Source of the DNA: Alicyclobacillus acidiphilus NBRC 100859
GTDB lineage: Bacteria > Bacillota > Bacilli > Alicyclobacillales > Alicyclobacillaceae
Length of the DNA stretch: 64,000 nucleotides
Assembly: GCF_001544355.1 (NCBI RefSeq)
Contig: NZ_BCQI01000016.1
Location: 1 to 64,000 of the forward strand
Reading direction: 5' to 3'
This document shows positions 59,709 to 64,000 of the stretch, in pieces. Under the pieces are notes generated by a model that saw only the letters and a list, made by a program, of their open reading frames with translations, was not told where the DNA came from and made no database searches. Every line of letters starts with the position of its first letter. Position 1 is the stretch's first letter. A program made the translations under genes and the position numbers.

Positions 59709-60487
59709 CGGAGATCATGGGCATTTTGAATGTGACGCCCGACTCATTTTCTGATGGAGGAACCTATCAAATTCTTGAACGTGCTGTTGCGCACGCCTCG
59801 GAGATGATTGAAGACGGCGCGGCGATCCTGGACGTCGGCGGGGAAAGTACTCGCCCAGGTTTCACGCCGATCGGACCTGAGGAAGAATGGTCGCGCCTCG
59901 CGCCTGTGCTCAAGGAACTGGCTGGCGTCTCGACCGTGCCCATCTCCATCGACACGTACCGCGCGGTGACGGCCGCTCGAGCGATTGAGGCAGGCGCGAG
60001 CATCATCAACGACATTTCAGGCGCAAAAGATCCGGATATGGTCCGTGTGGTACGCGAATCCGGCGTGAAATACGTGTTCATGCACAATCGAACGAATATC
60101 GCGCCTTCGCTGCCCATTGCTGGTATCGTGGAGGAAGTGAGACAAGGTGTGGCGCGGATCCTGGACGCTGGGATACACCCGAGGCAGTTGATTGTGGATC
60201 CCGGTGTCGGCTTCGCCAAAACTCAGGCGCAAAACATGGCATGCATTCGTCACATTGACCACTTTCGGAAACTCGGGTACCCTGTTCTCCTAGGAACGAG
60301 TCGCAAGCGCGTGATCGGCAACGTTCTGAATCTCCCAGTTGAAGCGCGGCTCGAAGGCAGTCTCGCCACAGTGGCGTATGCGCTCTTGCAGGGCGTGGAT
60401 TTCGTTCGAGTGCACGATGTTCGCGAGACGGCCCGAATGTGTCGAATGCTGGAGGCGATTTTGGATGCGCCAGTCAGGCATTCATGA
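59705..60487 (+). CDS. folP: dihydropteroate synthase
   Basis: 260 aa TIM barrel. GILNVTPDSFSDGG (about 6-19), DVGGESTRPGF and DPGVGFAKT are the pterin-binding motifs. It joins p-aminobenzoate to dihydropterin pyrophosphate, the sulfonamide target. ATG 59705 overlaps the hslO stop (ATGA). It is followed by folK without folB. Confidence 0.96.
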   Translation: MTEIMGILNVTPDSFSDGGTYQILERAVAHASEMIEDGAAILDVGGESTRPGFTPIGPEEEWSRLAPVLKELAGVSTVPISIDTYRAVTAARAIEAGASIINDISGAKDPDMVRVVRESGVKYVFMHNRTNIAPSLPIAGIVEEVRQGVARILDAGIHPRQLIVDPGVGFAKTQAQNMACIRHIDHFRKLGYPVLLGTSRKRVIGNVLNLPVEARLEGSLATVAYALLQGVDFVRVHDVRETARMCRMLEAILDAPVRHS

Positions 60488-60962
60488 AGTGTTCGTTGGT
60501 GTGGGTTCCAACTTGGGGAGCCGCATTTCGCATTTGAATTTCGCTGTGTCGCGCCTTGCTGAATTGGGGCCTTTGACCTGTTCAGGCGTATACGAAACCA
60601 CTCCGGTTGGTTATCTTGATCAACCTGATTTTTTGAATATGGTCCTCAGGGTATCGACACAAGCTACTCCGAGGGAAACGCTCGATTTCCTGCATGGTGT
60701 GGAATTTGAGGCGTTGCGTACACGTGTGATTCGATATGGTCCACGGACGCTGGATTTGGACATTTTATTGTACGACAGTACATACTACTGCGTTTCAGAC
60801 CTTCAGATTCCCCATCCGAGAATGTGGGAAAGAGCTTTCGTCATGGTGCCGCTTGCAGAATTGGCGCCACTCCGAAGAGGGCTCGGAGGGGTAACCATCG
60901 CCGAACTTGCGGACTCATTGGGGCGGAAGGAAGAGGTGCGCTATGTCGGACATTTTTGGTAG
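60465..60962 (+). CDS. folK: dihydropterin pyrophosphokinase
   Basis: 165 aa. VGVGSNLGSR, YETTPVGYLDQPDFLNMVL, RYGPRTLDLDILLYD and IPHPRMWERAFVMVPLAEL cover the enzyme. It makes the pyrophosphate used by FolP. ATG 60465 lies inside the folP end (23-bp overlap), with GGAGGCG as site, and the 3' end overlaps yazB by 20 bp, so all three are tightly coupled. Confidence 0.95.
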   Translation: MRQSGIHEVFVGVGSNLGSRISHLNFAVSRLAELGPLTCSGVYETTPVGYLDQPDFLNMVLRVSTQATPRETLDFLHGVEFEALRTRVIRYGPRTLDLDILLYDSTYYCVSDLQIPHPRMWERAFVMVPLAELAPLRRGLGGVTIAELADSLGRKEEVRYVGHFW

Positions 60963-61191
60963 AAAACTTCGCGCTTACCGAAAGCTGAAAAACCTTACGC
61001 AGATTGAGTTGGCCGAGCGTTTGAACGTGAGTGTGGCGATCATCGGATCGCTCGAACGCGGGACCCGGACTCCCACGCCGCAGCAGGTTGAAGAAATTGC
61101 CCGCGCTCTTCAAACCAGTGAGGACGAGCTGTTCGGGCGCGTTCCGAAAAGTTTGGACGTGGATCCCACATCTGGAAGTGGTTACGTTTGA
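60943..61191 (+). CDS. yazB: YazB-like HTH transcriptional regulator
   Basis: 82 aa XRE-type HTH: FGRKLRAYRKLKNLTQIELAERLNVSVAIIGSLERGTRTPTPQQVEEIA. The target is unknown. ATG 60943 overlaps folK and has GAGGTG upstream. Position after folK matches yazB of B. subtilis; dusB, which follows there, is absent. Confidence 0.9.
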   Translation: MSDIFGRKLRAYRKLKNLTQIELAERLNVSVAIIGSLERGTRTPTPQQVEEIARALQTSEDELFGRVPKSLDVDPTSGSGYV

Positions 61192-61220
61192 TTGACAAAG
61201 GGTGGGGCCGTATCTATAAT
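61192..61220 (+). promoter_or_regulatory. sigma-A promoter of greA
   Basis: TTGACA (61192-61197) and TATAAT (61215-61220), perfect, 17-bp spacer. It gives greA a leader of about 140 nt. Confidence 0.92.
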
Positions 61221-61367
61221 GGCGCATAGATTATTTCAGAGGCGGCTCGCACATGAAGCCTCTTTCCATACTGTGTACGTTGTCGGCGTGCAGCCTGTCG
61301 AATGGCTTGCACCCTTCTTGCATATGAATCGTTCATTGGTTTGTTTTTTGTAAAGGGGAGAGGGCAC

Positions 61368-61844
61368 ATGGCAGAAAAGGAAGTACTTTTGACGCCCGAG
61401 GGCTTGAAGAAACTTGAAGACGAGTTGGAACTGCTCAAAAGCGTCAAACGACGCGAAGTTGCGGAGCGAATCAAAGTTGCCATCAGCTACGGCGACATCA
61501 GTGAGAACTCCGAGTACGAGGATGCGAAGAACGAACAGGCCTTTATCGAAGGACGCATCATGACGTTGGAGAAACAGTTGCGCAACGCGCGTATCATCAA
61601 CGAAGATGAAGTCGACACAGATGTGGTTAGCATCGGATCCACTGTGACGCTGCGCGATGTCGAATTCAACGAAGATGTTGAATATACGATTGTCGGCTCT
61701 GCGGAAGCAAATCCAGCCCAAAATAAAATATCGAACGAGTCGCCTGTCGGTCGTTCGCTTCTCGGCAAGTCGATTGGATCAATCGTCGAAGTGAACGTGC
61801 CAGCCGGAACTATTCAGTTTAAGATTCTCGATATTAAACGCTAA
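61368..61844 (+). CDS. greA: transcription elongation factor GreA
   Basis: 158 aa. [21 protein letters not shown] and [26 protein letters not shown] (N-terminal coiled coil with acidic tip) then a C-terminal FKBP-like domain. It rescues backtracked RNA polymerase. ATG 61368 follows GGGGAGAGG. It has its own consensus promoter and a terminator, and it lies just before lysS. In B. subtilis greA is elsewhere. Confidence 0.97.
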   Translation: MAEKEVLLTPEGLKKLEDELELLKSVKRREVAERIKVAISYGDISENSEYEDAKNEQAFIEGRIMTLEKQLRNARIINEDEVDTDVVSIGSTVTLRDVEFNEDVEYTIVGSAEANPAQNKISNESPVGRSLLGKSIGSIVEVNVPAGTIQFKILDIKR

Positions 61845-61867
61845 TCGATGGTCGCGCAACTGACTTC

Positions 61868-63420
<1,553 letters not shown>

Positions 63421-63449
63421 GCGAACTATCCAATTGTGCTAACCAGTTG

Positions 63450-63488
63450 CGCGCCGCGGGACATCGTGCCTCGCGGCGCGTATTTGTT
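63450..63488 (+). terminator. terminator of lysS
   Basis: CGCGCCGCG (63450-63458) pairs with CGCGGCGCG (63472-63480), followed by TATTTGTT. It overlaps the false frame beginning at 63436. Confidence 0.88.
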
Positions 63489-63802
63489 GGATGGGGCGGT
63501 TGTGCTTTCGATGCACGCGCACTCCAGTTTCCAACTCAAGTACGAGCGATTTGGTGAGCTGATTCTTGGTGGAACTGATTCGTCCAGTTCGCTTCATGAC
63601 GTGATAAACATCCATCCGGGTCCGATCCATATCGTCTCTTAGGTCCTACGGGGTCCCGCGGCAGTTGCACGGGAGTCTACAGCGCTTGCATAGCGGTTGC
63701 ACAGCGTTCCCGCTTTCGCTGCCTGGTCGACTTCGGTGATGGTTGTCATCCTCTTTGCGTTGCTCGTTGCATTTCTTTTTGCGTCTCCTTTGCGTCTCCC
63801 TG

Positions 63803-63831
63803 TTGACATCGAATTTGAGCGGTGATATAGT
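63803..63831 (+). promoter_or_regulatory. sigma-A promoter upstream of the next transcription unit (P1)
   Basis: TTGACA (63803-63808) and TATAGT (63826-63831), 17-bp spacer. Confidence 0.75.
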
Positions 63832-63940
63832 ACTCGTTGCCGCTGTTCCGGCGGCCGCCCAATATACCCCGTCATCTCGGGCTTCATCATCTCCTTTCAC
63901 CCGATCATCTCGCGTGAACATCCGATGAAAAAAGTACCAG

Positions 63941-63970
63941 GTGACAACACATTATCGTCTGTGGTATATT
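63941..63970 (+). promoter_or_regulatory. sigma-A-like promoter (P2)
   Basis: GTGACA (63941-63946) and TATATT (63965-63970), 18-bp spacer, about 140 bp after P1. Tandem promoters of this kind are typical of rRNA operons. Confidence 0.55.
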
Positions 63971-64000
63971 GGTTGAGCTGCTTCGAGAGAAGCGCACGGA

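Larger units (their letters stand above)
63489..64000 (+). other. non-coding region after lysS with two promoters
   Basis: No convincing gene in either strand to the window end. It holds two promoters listed separately and short direct repeats such as TTTGCGTCTCC (twice near 63778-63800). The arrangement suggests a highly transcribed unit beyond 64000, perhaps rRNA. Confidence 0.6.

Noticed and set aside
63436-63642. 68-codon frame after lysS
   Set aside because: It overlaps the lysS terminator, has no binding site and no family features.

Overview
The window is a chromosomal segment of an endospore-forming, moderately GC-rich Gram-positive bacterium of the class Bacilli. Gene order from tadA to lysS follows the block near the replication origin of Bacillus subtilis: dnaX-yaaK-recR-yaaL-bofA-csfB, yaaO-tmk-darA-holB-ricT-yabA-rsmI-abrB-metG-tatD-rnmV-rsmA, yabG-veg-sspF, ispE-purR-ridA-spoVG-glmU-prs-pth-fin-mfd-spoVT-mazG-hup-rqcP-yabP-yabQ-divIC-yabR, and spoIIE-yabS-yabT-tilS-hpt-ftsH-hslO-folP-folK-yazB-greA-lysS. 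The base composition, frequent GTG/TTG starts and the added genes suggest an Alicyclobacillus-like organism. That placement is an inference, not something the sequence proves.

Region 1-7.2 kb is accessory. It holds an unknown small protein, a secreted PQQ-type beta-propeller enzyme, and a convergent lipoprotein multicopper oxidase whose coding end overlaps that of the PQQ gene. It also has a 195-bp direct duplication carrying four hairpins per copy, a very C-rich tract, an asparagine synthetase and a YheC/D-type ATP-grasp protein. Region 7.2-22 kb holds a ComFB-like protein, tadA, tRNA-Ser(CGA), the SRP RNA, a sporulation-type sensor kinase and the dnaX-to-rsmI housekeeping and sporulation block. 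A SpoVB-like flippase and YtaF are inserted there. abrB (minus strand) and a T-box-controlled metG follow.

Region 22-44 kb carries tRNA, rRNA and DNA-repair genes (metG, tatD, rnmV, rsmA, mfd), the spore genes yabG, sspF, spoVG, fin and spoVT, and the wall, isoprenoid and PRPP genes ispE, glmU and prs. A cyanophycin pair, cphB-cphA, is inserted between sspF and ispE, where B. subtilis has none. Region 44-64 kb carries mazG, hup, rqcP, yabPQ, divIC, yabR, a dCMP deaminase, spoIIE-yabS-yabT, tilS-hpt-ftsH, an HD-GYP protein, hslO, a shortened folate cluster (folP-folK, no folB), greA and lysS. The window ends in a non-coding region with two sigma-A-like promoters, possibly leading into an rRNA operon.

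Many developmental promoters can be read directly: sigma-H-like (spoVG, sensor kinase), sigma-F/G-like (csfB, fin, sspF, spoVT), sigma-E-like (yabP), sigma-K-like (yabG), and a Spo0A-type promoter with a 21-bp spacer and an overlapping 0A box at spoIIE. Together they cover much of the sporulation cascade. No prophage, CRISPR array or transposase was found. The least explained element is the hairpin-rich duplication at 3.7-4.2 kb.
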